64,000 bases of DNA from Streptomyces orinoci (lineage in GTDB: Bacteria > Actinomycetota > Actinomycetes > Streptomycetales > Streptomycetaceae): the NCBI RefSeq assembly GCF_003121295.1, contig NZ_PHNC01000031.1:1118439-1182438 (forward strand), written 5' to 3'. Position numbers and translations under genes: made by a program. Below are positions 48,968 through 56,962 of this stretch, piece by piece; position 1 is the first letter of the stretch, and every line of letters starts with the position of its first letter. The notes under the pieces are model-generated. The model was given only the letters and a program-made list of their open reading frames with translations, did no database searches and was not told the DNA's origin.

Positions 48968-48996
48968 GATGGCCTCCTACTGCTCAGGAGGCCATC
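48968..48996 (-). promoter_or_regulatory. Hairpin that sequesters the Shine-Dalgarno of the DUF6238-like gene
   Basis: GATGGCCTCCT (48968-48978) and AGGAGGCCATC (48986-48996) are perfectly complementary with a 7-base loop. In the minus-strand mRNA the arm next to the start codon contains AGGAGG (48978-48973), exactly six bases from the ATG. Folding would hide the ribosome site; a protein, RNA or temperature could open it. Confidence 0.7.
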
Positions 48997-49001
48997 TTAA
49001 C

Positions 49002-49016
49002 TTGGACAATGTCTAA
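49002..49016. promoter_or_regulatory. TTGGACAATGTCTAA imperfect palindrome
   Basis: TT.GAC-AAT-GTC.AA, a 15-bp dyad with a 3-base centre, overlapping the stop codon of the aminotransferase and lying about 36 bases upstream of the DUF6238-like start. TAAGAT nearby (48999-48994, minus strand) could be a -10 box. It may be an operator for a GntR-type regulator. Confidence 0.35.
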
Positions 49017-50224
49017 ACCTGCACATAATCTTCGAGGAAGGTGCCGATCCGGGTCACGGCATCCGCCAGATCCTTGGCATTGGGCAGGGTGACCAGCCGG
49101 AAGTGATCCGGCTCCGGCCAGTTGAAGCCCGTCCCATGGACCACCATGATCTTCTCGGCCCGGAGCAGGTCCAGCACCAACTGCCGGTCGTCCTTGATCG
49201 GATACACCTTGGGGTCCAGCCGCGGGAAGGCGTACAGCGCTCCCTTGGGCTTCACACAGGTCACCCCGGGGATCTGCGTCAGCAGCTCATAGGCCACATC
49301 GCGCTGCTCCAGCAGCCGGCCGCCCGGCAGCACCAGCTCATTGATCGACTGCTTGCCGCCCAGCGCGGTGGCCACCGCGTGCTGCGCCGGCATATTGGCG
49401 CACAGCCGCATATTGGCCAGCACCGTCAAGCCCTCGATATAGCTGTCGGCATGGGCCTTGGGCCCGCAGACGGCCAGCCAGCCGCTGCGGTAACCCGCCA
49501 CCCGGTAGGCCTTGGACAGGCCATTGAAGGTCAGGGTCAGCAGATCCGGGGCGATGGCGGCGGTCGGGGTATGGGTCACCCCGTCATAGAGGATCTTGTC
49601 GTAGATCTCATCGGAACAGACGATCAGGTTGTGCCGCCGGGCGATCTCGGTCAGCCCGCGCACCATCTCCTCGTCATACACCGCACCCGTGGGGTTGTTG
49701 GGATTGATGATGACGAGCGCCTTGGTCCGGTCGGTGACCTTGGACTCGATGTCCGCCAGGTCCGGCATCCAGTCCGCCTGCTCGTCACAGCGGTAGTGCA
49801 CGGCCCGGCCGCCCGCCAGTGCCACCGAGGCGGTCCACAGCGGATAGTCCGGTGCCGGGACCAGCACCTCGTCGCCATCGTCGAGCAGCGCCTGCATCGA
49901 CATCTGGATCAGCTCCGAGACGCCGTTGCCGAGGTAGACGTCCTCCACCGAGAGCTCGATGCCCTTGGTCTCGTAGTGCTGCACCACCGCCCGCCGGGCG
50001 GCGAGCAGGCCCTTGGCGTCCCCATAGCCATGCGCGGAGCCGACATTGCGCAGCATGTCCTCGAGGATTTCCGGCGGGCACTCGAAACCGAAGGCTGCCG
50101 GGTTGCCGGTGTTCAGCTTGAGGATGCGGTGTCCCGCCGCCTCCAGCCGCATGGCCTCCTCCAGCACCGGGCCACGGATCTCGTAGCAGACGTTGGCGAG
50201 CTTCGTTGACTGGATCACCTGCAT
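49013..50224 (-). CDS. PLP-dependent aminotransferase (AlaA/aspartate aminotransferase class)
   Basis: 403-residue class I aminotransferase. PLP Lys is in FNGLSKAYRVAGYRSGW near residue 240; PNNPTGAVYDEEMV and IVCSDEIYDKILYDG bracket the Asp and Tyr that bind PLP; GNGVSELIQMSMQALLDDGD is the phosphate region. Similar enzymes in actinobacteria act as alanine or aspartate aminotransferases linking pyruvate and glutamate. Start ATG 50224. It is preceded, in the same orientation, by D-amino-acid genes further upstream but with an intergenic gap, so it was probably transcribed on its own. Confidence 0.93.
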   Translation of the reverse strand: MQVIQSTKLANVCYEIRGPVLEEAMRLEAAGHRILKLNTGNPAAFGFECPPEILEDMLRNVGSAHGYGDAKGLLAARRAVVQHYETKGIELSVEDVYLGNGVSELIQMSMQALLDDGDEVLVPAPDYPLWTASVALAGGRAVHYRCDEQADWMPDLADIESKVTDRTKALVIINPNNPTGAVYDEEMVRGLTEIARRHNLIVCSDEIYDKILYDGVTHTPTAAIAPDLLTLTFNGLSKAYRVAGYRSGWLAVCGPKAHADSYIEGLTVLANMRLCANMPAQHAVATALGGKQSINELVLPGGRLLEQRDVAYELLTQIPGVTCVKPKGALYAFPRLDPKVYPIKDDRQLVLDLLRAEKIMVVHGTGFNWPEPDHFRLVTLPNAKDLADAVTRIGTFLEDYVQV

Positions 50225-50300
50225 GACGGCCACCATACGGGGGCCGGCATCGGCATGCTCGCCCATTGACGGCCGTCCGACGGCCGCGATCCGGGGCAGG

Positions 50301-51899
50301 TCAGCGCACCGGCGTCCGCCGCACACTGCGGCCCGCCAGCACGCTTGTCCGACGGCCGTCTTCCATCACAAAGCGTCCGTCGATCAGCACGTAAGGAATG
50401 CCGGTAGGAAGCCGCTTCGGATCTTGGAATGTTGCGCCGGCGGCCACCGTCGCCGGATCGAAGAGCACCAGGTCCGCCCGCCATCCCTCGCGGATCACCC
50501 CCCGGTCGGGCAGCCTGAGCCGGGCGGCGGGACGGGACGTGAGATGCGCCACGCACTCCTCCAGCGACAGCACCCCCAGCTCACGGACGTAGCGGCCGAG
50601 GTAGTGCGGAAAGGTGCCATACGCCCGGGGGTGCGGCTTGGCGCCCTCCAGGATGCCGTCGCTGCCACCGGTGTGTGTGCGGTGCCGCATGATCATGCGG
50701 ACGTTCTCCTCATGCCCCACATGCTGAAGGACGGCCGTCGCCAGCCGGTCCTCGATGAGCAGATGGCGTACGCACTCCCAGGGGCGCCGGCCGCGCTCGC
50801 GGGCCATGGCGCCGACGGTCCGGCCCACCCAGCCGGACAGGGCCGGGGCGCGCACCCCGGAGACCTCCACGGTGTCCCAGTCCACCGGCACCCCATGGCA
50901 GCCGTCCGCCCCCGACACCTCCAGTGCGTGCCGGATCCGTTCCGCCGTTCCCGGATCGCGCAGCCGCGCCAGCAGCGCCTGTGGCCCGCCCTCGGCGGCC
51001 CAACTCGGCAGCAGCGCGGCCAGGGTGGTGCTGCCGGGGGTGTAGGGATAGCTGTCCAGGGTTACGTCCACACCGGCCGCCAGGGCCCGGTCCAGCAACT
51101 CCAGCAGTTCCGGGGCGCGGCCCCGGTTCTCCGGGAAGTTCAGCGTGGCATGGGCGAGATGGAGCGCACAGCCCGACTCGCGCGCCAGCGCCAGCATCTC
51201 GCGGTACGCGCGGAGGGCGCCCGCGCCGTAGGAGCGGTGGTGCGGGCAGTAGTAGCCGCCGTAGTGCGCCACCACCCGGCACAGTTCGGCGAGTTCGGTG
51301 TCATCGGCGTACATGCCGGGCGGATAGGTGAGGCCGGAGGACATGCCGACCGCGCCCTCGCCCAGCCCCTGCGCCAAGAGCTCGCGCATGGTGGTGAGTT
51401 CGGCGGGGGTGGGCGGACGGTTGTCCCATCCGGTGACCAGCATGCGGAGGGTGCCTTGGGGGACGAGGTAGGCGGCGTTGACCGCGATGCCGCGGTCCAG
51501 GAAGTTGAGATATTCGCCTACGGTGCGCCAGTTGAAGTCGCTGGGGGCGCCGACGCCGTTCCAGCCGGCGATCTGGGTGCGTATGTCGCTGAGGGTGCGG
51601 TCGTTGACCGGTGCGTAGGACAGGCCGTCCTGGCCCAGGACTTCCAGGGTCACGCCCTGGGCGACCTTGGCCAGATGCTCCGGGTCGCGGAGCAGGGCGA
51701 GGTCGCTGTGTGCGTGCATATCGACAAAGCCGGGGGCCGCGGCCAGGCCATGGGCGTCGAGGGTGCGCCGCCCGGAGGGACGGGGGGTTCCCTCGCGGGC
51801 GATCCGGGCGATCCTGCCGTCGGAGAGGGCGAGGTCGGCGCGGTAGGAGGGCGCGCCGGTGCCGTCGATGAGCTGGACGTCGCGGAGCACGGTGTCCAT
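50301..51899 (-). CDS. N-acyl-D-amino-acid deacylase
   Basis: 532-residue amidohydrolase (D-aminoacylase) that releases D-amino acids from N-acyl-D-amino acids. Metal ligands lie in PGFVDMHAHSDLALL (HxH type, about residue 65), PHHRSYG (near residue 220) and LHLAHA; the catalytic Asp region is MIMRHRTHTGGSDGILEGAK. The C-terminal small domain includes LRLPDRGVIREGWRADLVLF. The ATG 51899 has GGGGAG four to five bases upstream. The next gene upstream encodes a PLP enzyme that could deaminate D-amino acids, so the pair forms a D-amino-acid catabolic module. A dispersed repeat lies between the two genes. Confidence 0.93.
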   Translation of the reverse strand: MDTVLRDVQLIDGTGAPSYRADLALSDGRIARIAREGTPRPSGRRTLDAHGLAAAPGFVDMHAHSDLALLRDPEHLAKVAQGVTLEVLGQDGLSYAPVNDRTLSDIRTQIAGWNGVGAPSDFNWRTVGEYLNFLDRGIAVNAAYLVPQGTLRMLVTGWDNRPPTPAELTTMRELLAQGLGEGAVGMSSGLTYPPGMYADDTELAELCRVVAHYGGYYCPHHRSYGAGALRAYREMLALARESGCALHLAHATLNFPENRGRAPELLELLDRALAAGVDVTLDSYPYTPGSTTLAALLPSWAAEGGPQALLARLRDPGTAERIRHALEVSGADGCHGVPVDWDTVEVSGVRAPALSGWVGRTVGAMARERGRRPWECVRHLLIEDRLATAVLQHVGHEENVRMIMRHRTHTGGSDGILEGAKPHPRAYGTFPHYLGRYVRELGVLSLEECVAHLTSRPAARLRLPDRGVIREGWRADLVLFDPATVAAGATFQDPKRLPTGIPYVLIDGRFVMEDGRRTSVLAGRSVRRTPVR

Positions 51900-51923
51900 G
51901 GGGCTCCCCGGTGAGCGGGTTCG

Positions 51924-52000
51924 CTTTGCGGGTTGTGGGTGGCTGGTCGCGCCCACGCGGCGGAGCCGCATATGTAGCTGCCCCGCGCCCCTGATGGGGC
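51924..52000 (-). repeat. Dispersed intergenic repeat, long form (copy 4, inverted)
   Basis: GTGGCTGGTCGCGCCCACGC, GGCGGAGCCGCATATG and CCCCGCGCCCCTGATGGGGC, nearly identical to the other long copies. It lies between the PLP enzyme gene and the D-aminoacylase gene on the same strand and may terminate or attenuate transcription between them. Confidence 0.85.
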
Positions 52001-52042
52001 ACCCGCGCCCCCGGAGGGCACCCGGAGGCGCTGGCCCCGCGC

Positions 52043-53329
52043 CTAGAAGAAAGTGCGGATGAATTCCGTGACCACGCCCTCCTCCGTCACCACCGGAATC
52101 AGCTGCCACTTCTCAAACGCCGTGCAGGGATGGGAGATTCCCAGTCCGACCCAGTCCCCGACCTCCGGCTCCGTCGCGTTCTCGGCCACCTGGACGAAGG
52201 CGTGCTGGTCGGCCAGGGCCGAGACGGTCAGGCCATGGGCCGGGCGCAGGGAGCCGTCCCGGGCGGAGCGGATGACCTGGACCGTGGGCAGGCCCAGGTC
52301 GTAGGGCGCGTCCCGCTTGCCCGCGTTGAGGAAGGCCAGGCCGGGCTCCGGGCGGGAGACCACCTGGGTCCACAGGCGGAACGCCGGGCGCAGCTCGCCC
52401 TGTTCCGGGTGGCGGTTAAAGGGGGTCTTGTTGCGGTACTGGCCGTCGTCGTGGGTCACATACGCCCCGGAGCGCAGCAGCTTCAGCACCGGAGCCGACA
52501 ACTCGGGCAGTTCGCCGAAGACTTCGGCGACCGTGTCGAACCAGGCGCTGCCGCCCGCGCTCACCACGATCTCGTCCAGCCCCTGGAAACGGCCTTCGCG
52601 GTCGAAGGAGACGGCGAGCGAGACCAGCCGGTGCAGCCAGTGACGCACCGACTCCTGGTCCGCGCCCGGGATTTCGGCCTCGTAACCGGCCACCCCCACC
52701 AGCCGCAGGGTGGACACGTCGCGTACCGCGTCCGCGACCACCGCGCACTGCGCCTCGGTGCGGACACCGGTGCGTCCGCCCTCCGCGCCCAGTTCCACCA
52801 CCACGTCCAGCGGGCGGCCCGCTCCCGCGTCGCGCAGCGCGGCGTCCATCAGCTCCACGCCGCGTACCGAGTCCACATAGGTGATGATCCGCAGCTCCGG
52901 GTCGGCGGCCAGTTCCCCGGCCAGCCAGCGCAGTGCCGCGGCGTCCACCACCTCATTGGCCAGGAAGATCCGCCGGATGCCGAAGGCGCGGTAGATGCGC
53001 GCCTGGGCGGGCGTGGCCGCGGTGATGCCCCACGCGCCGTGGGCCAGCTGGCGCTCGAAGAGCTGGGGCGCCATGGAGGTCTTGCCGTGCGGGGCGAAGG
53101 CCAGGTCCCGTTCGGTGGTCCAGCGTTCCAGCTGGGCCAGGTTGTGCGCCAGGGCCTCGGCGGAGAGCGTCAGTACGGGGGTGCCGAAGCCGCCGGTGAA
53201 CAGTGACCGCCGCTCGGCCGCCAGCGCGCCGACGGTCAGGCCCTCCGCGTCCGGCGGCAGCCCCTTGAACCGGTTGCCGACCGGTTCCAGGGCGAGGCGG
53301 GCGACGGGGTGGTCGGCGGCGACGGTCAT
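52043..53329 (-). CDS. D-serine deaminase-like amino acid deaminase (alanine racemase N-terminal fold)
   Basis: 428-residue fold-type III PLP enzyme. The PLP lysine is in FAPHGKTSMAPQLFERQLA near residue 80, and the C-terminal zinc-binding motif HGLTVSALADQHAFVQV carries the His typical of D-serine dehydratase/D-threonine aldolase family proteins, followed by a conserved SHPCTAFEKWQLIP with Cys. It likely removes ammonia from a D-amino acid, with the product of the downstream D-aminoacylase as substrate source. ATG 53329 with GGAGG close by. A TTGCA-N5-TGCAA dyad in the leader may be its operator. Confidence 0.88.
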   Translation of the reverse strand: MTVAADHPVARLALEPVGNRFKGLPPDAEGLTVGALAAERRSLFTGGFGTPVLTLSAEALAHNLAQLERWTTERDLAFAPHGKTSMAPQLFERQLAHGAWGITAATPAQARIYRAFGIRRIFLANEVVDAAALRWLAGELAADPELRIITYVDSVRGVELMDAALRDAGAGRPLDVVVELGAEGGRTGVRTEAQCAVVADAVRDVSTLRLVGVAGYEAEIPGADQESVRHWLHRLVSLAVSFDREGRFQGLDEIVVSAGGSAWFDTVAEVFGELPELSAPVLKLLRSGAYVTHDDGQYRNKTPFNRHPEQGELRPAFRLWTQVVSRPEPGLAFLNAGKRDAPYDLGLPTVQVIRSARDGSLRPAHGLTVSALADQHAFVQVAENATEPEVGDWVGLGISHPCTAFEKWQLIPVVTEEGVVTEFIRTFF

Positions 53330-53350
53330 TTACCCTCCGGAGCGGTTCCA

Positions 53351-53365
53351 TTGCATGATCTGCAA
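53351..53365. promoter_or_regulatory. TTGCA-N5-TGCAA dyad upstream of the D-amino-acid gene
   Basis: Perfect 5-bp arms around TGATC, 21 bases before the start codon of the deaminase-like gene (start 53329, minus strand). It overlaps the position expected for transcription start and suits a repressor. The regulator is unknown. Confidence 0.45.
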
Positions 53366-53628
53366 CATTTGTGCGCAAAGCGCTCCGGGCTGTCTAACAC
53401 CTGGCCGGGCGCCGGGTCAATGGTGGATTGACGCTGTGGCCAGGCGGTCTTCCATGGCGGCCGCGCCTGGCCGGCCGGTCGCCCGCCAGGTGCCGGACGG
53501 GGGTGCGGCTGGGCGTATCCGGCCAACTTGCGGACGGGCCAAGCCGGTTCATTGCGCCCAGTCCCAGGGGCCACAACAATGTACACGTCAAAACGGCTGC
53601 TCTTCCGTCCGGAGAGGACACACCCCCC

Positions 53629-54477
53629 ATGAAGAGACCGCTCGTCGGCGTGCTCACCACCCTGCTGCTCGGCGGGGCCACCATCGCCGGTACCGCACCC
53701 GCCACGGCCGCCCCCCAGCCCCGGCACAAGGCCATCGACTTCGCCGGCACCGTCGCGCTCAGCAACTGTTCCGGCTCGCTGATCAGAATGCCCGACTCCG
53801 CGGACAATGACCCGGCACTGGTGATGACCAACGGCCACTGCCTGGAGACCGGCATGCCCGCCCCCGGCGAGGTCATCACCGACCAGCCGTCCACCCGCAG
53901 CTTCACCCTGCTGAACTCCAGTGGAGGCCGCGCCGGGACGCTGCGGGCCACCAAGGTGGCGTACTCCACCATGACCGACACCGACGTCACCCTCTACCAA
54001 CTGGGCACCAGCTACGCCCAGATCAAGCAGCGCTATGGCATCAACGCGCTCACCCTGTCCGGGGACCACCCCACGGCCGGTACCGCGATCAAGGTGGTCT
54101 CCGGCTTCTGGAAGAAGATCTACTCCTGCAATGCCGACGGGTTCGTCTACCAGCTGCACGAGGGCGACTGGGTCTGGAAGGACTCGCTGCGCTACACCTC
54201 GACCTGCGATGTGGTCGGCGGCACCTCCGGGTCCCCGGTGGAGGACGCCGCCACCGGCAAGGTGATCGCCATCAACAACACCGGCAATGAGAACGGGGAG
54301 CAGTGCACCGAGAACAACCCCTGCGAGGTTGACGAGAACGGCAATGTCACGGTGCGGCAGGGGACCAACTACGCGGAGGAGACCTTTGAGATCACCCGGT
54401 GTGTGGCGCCGGGGAACCGGATCGATCTGAGCCTGCCGGATTGCACCCTGCCGAAACCGGCGGGCTCGGACGGCTGA
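53629..54477 (+). CDS. Secreted trypsin-like serine protease
   Basis: 282-residue exported protease with a Sec signal peptide (cleavage near residue 27, ATA-A). The S1-type triad is present: His in VMTNGHCLETG, Asp in MTDTDVTLYQLG and Ser in VVGGTSGSPVEDA. Two pairs of cysteines probably form disulfides (NCSGSL/GHCLE and YSCNADG/STCDVV). The overall pattern resembles V8-like trypsin family extracellular proteases of streptomycetes. The C-terminus carries CTENNPCEV and CVAPGN, making a third disulfide pair possible. ATG 53629 with GGAGAGG about 12 bases before it. The ORF is open further upstream but without homology. Next gene downstream, chitinase, is convergent. Confidence 0.92.
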   Translation: MKRPLVGVLTTLLLGGATIAGTAPATAAPQPRHKAIDFAGTVALSNCSGSLIRMPDSADNDPALVMTNGHCLETGMPAPGEVITDQPSTRSFTLLNSSGGRAGTLRATKVAYSTMTDTDVTLYQLGTSYAQIKQRYGINALTLSGDHPTAGTAIKVVSGFWKKIYSCNADGFVYQLHEGDWVWKDSLRYTSTCDVVGGTSGSPVEDAATGKVIAINNTGNENGEQCTENNPCEVDENGNVTVRQGTNYAEETFEITRCVAPGNRIDLSLPDCTLPKPAGSDG

Positions 54478-54538
54478 GCGTGCCGCGTGCGCGTGCGTGC
54501 CGGGCTCTCCGGGTGGGGGACCGGCACGTCGCGTTTCC

Positions 54539-54592
54539 GGGTGCGGATTGTGGATGGTTGCTCGCGCAGTTCCCCGCGCCCCTGAGGGGCGC
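54539..54592 (-). repeat. Dispersed intergenic repeat, short form (copy 3)
   Basis: GGTTGCTCGCGCAGTTCCCC followed by GCGCCCCTGAGGGGCGC. It lies between the convergent protease and chitinase genes and forms a hairpin at their ends. Confidence 0.8.
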
Positions 54593-54595
54593 TCC

Positions 54596-56293
54596 CTACG
54601 GCAGCCCGTGGACGTGCGGCCCCACCGCCGAGGACCACCCGTTGCCCGCCGCCGCGTCCCAGTTGGTGGACCAGGTCATCGCGCCACGGATCCCCGGATA
54701 GGTGTGCGGCGGCTTGAAGGAGCCGCAGCCCGTACCGCCGGCCAGGCAGTCCAGGGCCCGGTTGACCACCGAGGGGTCCACATAGCCGCTGCCCGCCGCC
54801 CGGGACGAGGCCGGGACCCCGAGACCCACCTGGGAGGGGGACAGACCGCCTTCCAGCTGGACGCAGGCCAGCGCGGTGAGGAAGTCCACCGTGCCCTGGG
54901 CGTAGACATTGCCGTCGCAGCCGTTCATCGAACCACTGTTGTAGAACTGGGTGTTGACCACGGTCAGGATGTCCTTGATGTTGAGCGCGGTCCGGAAGTA
55001 GCCCGCCGAGGGCGACTGCATATCGATGGTCTGCGGCGCCATGGTGATCACCAGTCCGCTGCCGGCCTTGGCCGACAGTGAGCGCAGCGCCTGGGTCATA
55101 TAGGTGGGGTTGAGGCCGTTCTCCAGGTCGATGTCCACCCCGTTGAAGCCATAGCGCTGCATCAGTGCGTAGACGCTGCTCGCGAAGTTCTCCGCCGAGG
55201 AGGCGTCGTTGACGCTCACCGAGCCCTTCTCGCCGCCCACCGAGAGGACCACCGACTTGCCCGCCGCCCGCTTGGCCGCGATGTCCGCCTTGAACCGGTC
55301 CTCGCCGTAGTGCAGTGCGGGGTCGAGGGTGAAGTCCACCGCGCCCGGTGTGCTGGTGGCGTCGGCGAAGGCGACGGCGATGATGTCATAGGCGTCGGGC
55401 ACATCGGTGAGCTTCTGCACCGTGGCGCCGTTGTCGAAGTTCTGCCAGTAGCCGGTGAGCGCGTGCCTGGGCAGCGAGGGGCCGCCCCCGCCGGTGCCGG
55501 TGGTGGCCGTGACCGCGGCCGAAAGCGCCGACTCGCCCGCCGAGTTGGCGGCGGTCACCTGGAACCGGTACGCGGTGCCCGGGGCGAGGCCGGTGACGGT
55601 GGCCGAAGTCCCGTTGACCGACTGCACCTTGGCGCCGTCGCGGTAGACGGTGTAACCGGTCGCGCCGGGGACCGGGTTCCAGGAGAGGGCCACGGAGGAG
55701 GGGGTCACCGCCCCCACCGTCAGCCCGTCCGGCGCGGCCGGCACCTGGCCGCCGGGCGGGTTGGGGCCGCCGCCGGGGCCGGTCAGAGCCAGATCGTCGG
55801 CGAAATAGGCGGGCTGTCCGTACCAGCCGTGCAGATAGACGGTGACCGAGGTGGTGTCGGCACCGGTGGTGAAGGTGGTGTTCAGCTGCTGCCAGTCACC
55901 GGCGTTGGGCGTCCAGGTGGAGACGTCCGTGGTGCCGGTTCCGCCGGCGCCCAGGTAGACATAGGAGCCGCGCACCCAGGCGCTCAGCTGGTACTGGGAG
56001 TTGGGCTTGACGGCCACGGTCTGGGTGCACCGGGCGTCGTCCTGGCCGCCGGGAGTCGCCTTCAGGGCGCTCTGGCCGCCGTGTACGGGTGAACTCACGG
56101 TACTTCCGCTGTCGCCCGAACAGGTCCAATTGGCCAGCCCGTTCTCAAAGCCCGGATTGGCCAGCAGATTGCCGTCGGCCGCCCGCGCGGGGCCGCTGCC
56201 GAGGGCGCCGATGCCGCCGGCCGTGAGCAGTAGTGCCGTCAGTGTGCTGCCCAGGCGACGTCTGAGGCCCAGGGGACGTGGGGGATGCATCAC
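54596..56293 (-). CDS. Secreted chitinase: CBM, FN3 and GH18 domains
   Basis: 565-residue exported enzyme. A Sec signal peptide ends near ARA-A (about residue 38). Residues 40-172 form a carbohydrate-binding module (NPGFENGLANWTCSGDSGST, YQLSAWVRGSYVYLG), residues about 185-270 a fibronectin type III domain (PSSVALSWNPVPGATGYTVY, AYRFQVTAANSAGESA), and residues about 278-565 a GH18 chitinase. The catalytic motif DxxDxDxE reads NGVDIDLE near residue 383 (the first Asp is Asn; the acid Glu is present), and the substrate site includes MAPQTIDMQ. It would degrade chitin to chitobiose outside the cell. A DasR-like site lies 50 bases upstream of the start. Confidence 0.93.
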   Translation of the reverse strand: MMHPPRPLGLRRRLGSTLTALLLTAGGIGALGSGPARAADGNLLANPGFENGLANWTCSGDSGSTVSSPVHGGQSALKATPGGQDDARCTQTVAVKPNSQYQLSAWVRGSYVYLGAGGTGTTDVSTWTPNAGDWQQLNTTFTTGADTTSVTVYLHGWYGQPAYFADDLALTGPGGGPNPPGGQVPAAPDGLTVGAVTPSSVALSWNPVPGATGYTVYRDGAKVQSVNGTSATVTGLAPGTAYRFQVTAANSAGESALSAAVTATTGTGGGGPSLPRHALTGYWQNFDNGATVQKLTDVPDAYDIIAVAFADATSTPGAVDFTLDPALHYGEDRFKADIAAKRAAGKSVVLSVGGEKGSVSVNDASSAENFASSVYALMQRYGFNGVDIDLENGLNPTYMTQALRSLSAKAGSGLVITMAPQTIDMQSPSAGYFRTALNIKDILTVVNTQFYNSGSMNGCDGNVYAQGTVDFLTALACVQLEGGLSPSQVGLGVPASSRAAGSGYVDPSVVNRALDCLAGGTGCGSFKPPHTYPGIRGAMTWSTNWDAAAGNGWSSAVGPHVHGLP

Positions 56294-56342
56294 TTACCTC
56301 CGGTGGAAGGGGAGTTGGTGGGGGGTCTCCCGTGGCGGTGAG

Positions 56343-56358
56343 AGTGGTCCAGACCAAT
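56343..56358. promoter_or_regulatory. dre (DasR-responsive element) of the chitinase gene
   Basis: AGTGGTCCAGACCAAT matches the DasR consensus A(T/C)TGGTCTAGACCA(G/A)T at 14 of 16 positions and is a near-perfect palindrome. It overlaps the spacer of a TTGACA (56369-56364, minus strand) promoter. DasR represses chitinase genes until N-acetylglucosamine phosphates release it. Confidence 0.85.
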
Positions 56359-56469
56359 TCATCTGTCAAGGGTTGCGGCAGGCTCCGTTGCCGGGGTACG
56401 GCCGCTGGGCAGGATGGGCGCACGGCCGATCCGGGGCCGTAGAGCCAATGTGACGGGAGTGATTCCACG

Positions 56470-56793
56470 GTGCCGATGGTGCGGTCAAAGGGCGTGATTC
56501 CCATGGTCCTTGTGGCGCTGGCGGTGGTCTGGCAATGCGTGCTGGTGGGGTACACCTACGCCCTCGCCGGGCATGCCGCGGACCGGGGGGCCAGGGCCCA
56601 GGCCACCGGGCGCGACTGCCGCGCCGCGGTACGGGCCGACCTGCCGGACGGCTGGCCCGCCCGTCCCTGGTGCGAACGGGACGGGGCGAGCTACAAGACA
56701 GTGGTGGTGCTCAAGGTGCCCCTGATGCTGCCGGGACATATCAACTGGCCCTGGCCGGTGCGCAGTTCGTATACCGTGACCCGCGACGACTGA
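56470..56793 (+). CDS. TadE-like pilus protein 1 (short)
   Basis: 107-residue protein with one transmembrane helix near the N-terminus (VIPMVLVALAVVWQCVLVGY) followed by TYALAGHAADRGARAQA, the signature of the TadE-like pseudopilin group in streptomycetes. It lacks the N-terminal GQTAVEF prepilin peptidase motif seen in the other TadE proteins here, since it begins directly at the helix, so processing by TadV-like peptidase is doubtful. GTG 56470 has GGGAG at ten bases. A distant part of the tad locus, separated from the main operon by about 170 bases. Confidence 0.75.
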   Translation: MPMVRSKGVIPMVLVALAVVWQCVLVGYTYALAGHAADRGARAQATGRDCRAAVRADLPDGWPARPWCERDGASYKTVVVLKVPLMLPGHINWPWPVRSSYTVTRDD

Positions 56794-56962
56794 AGGACGG
56801 TGCCGCCGGTCCTACTTCCTTGGCATATGCGGACAGTGGTGCCGGAGGGACTGTTCTCAGCCGCCGTATTGGTGGCTAAAGTGCTCAGGCGCGGGGGGTC
56901 TGCCGGCAGTCGTCCGCGACTGCCTCAGCCGCCCGTGGCCGGAGTGAAACGGGGAAGCCGAC

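Noticed and set aside
53428..53628. 67-residue N-terminal extension of the serine protease
   Set aside because: A signal peptide starts at Met 53629; the extension is basic and low-complexity.
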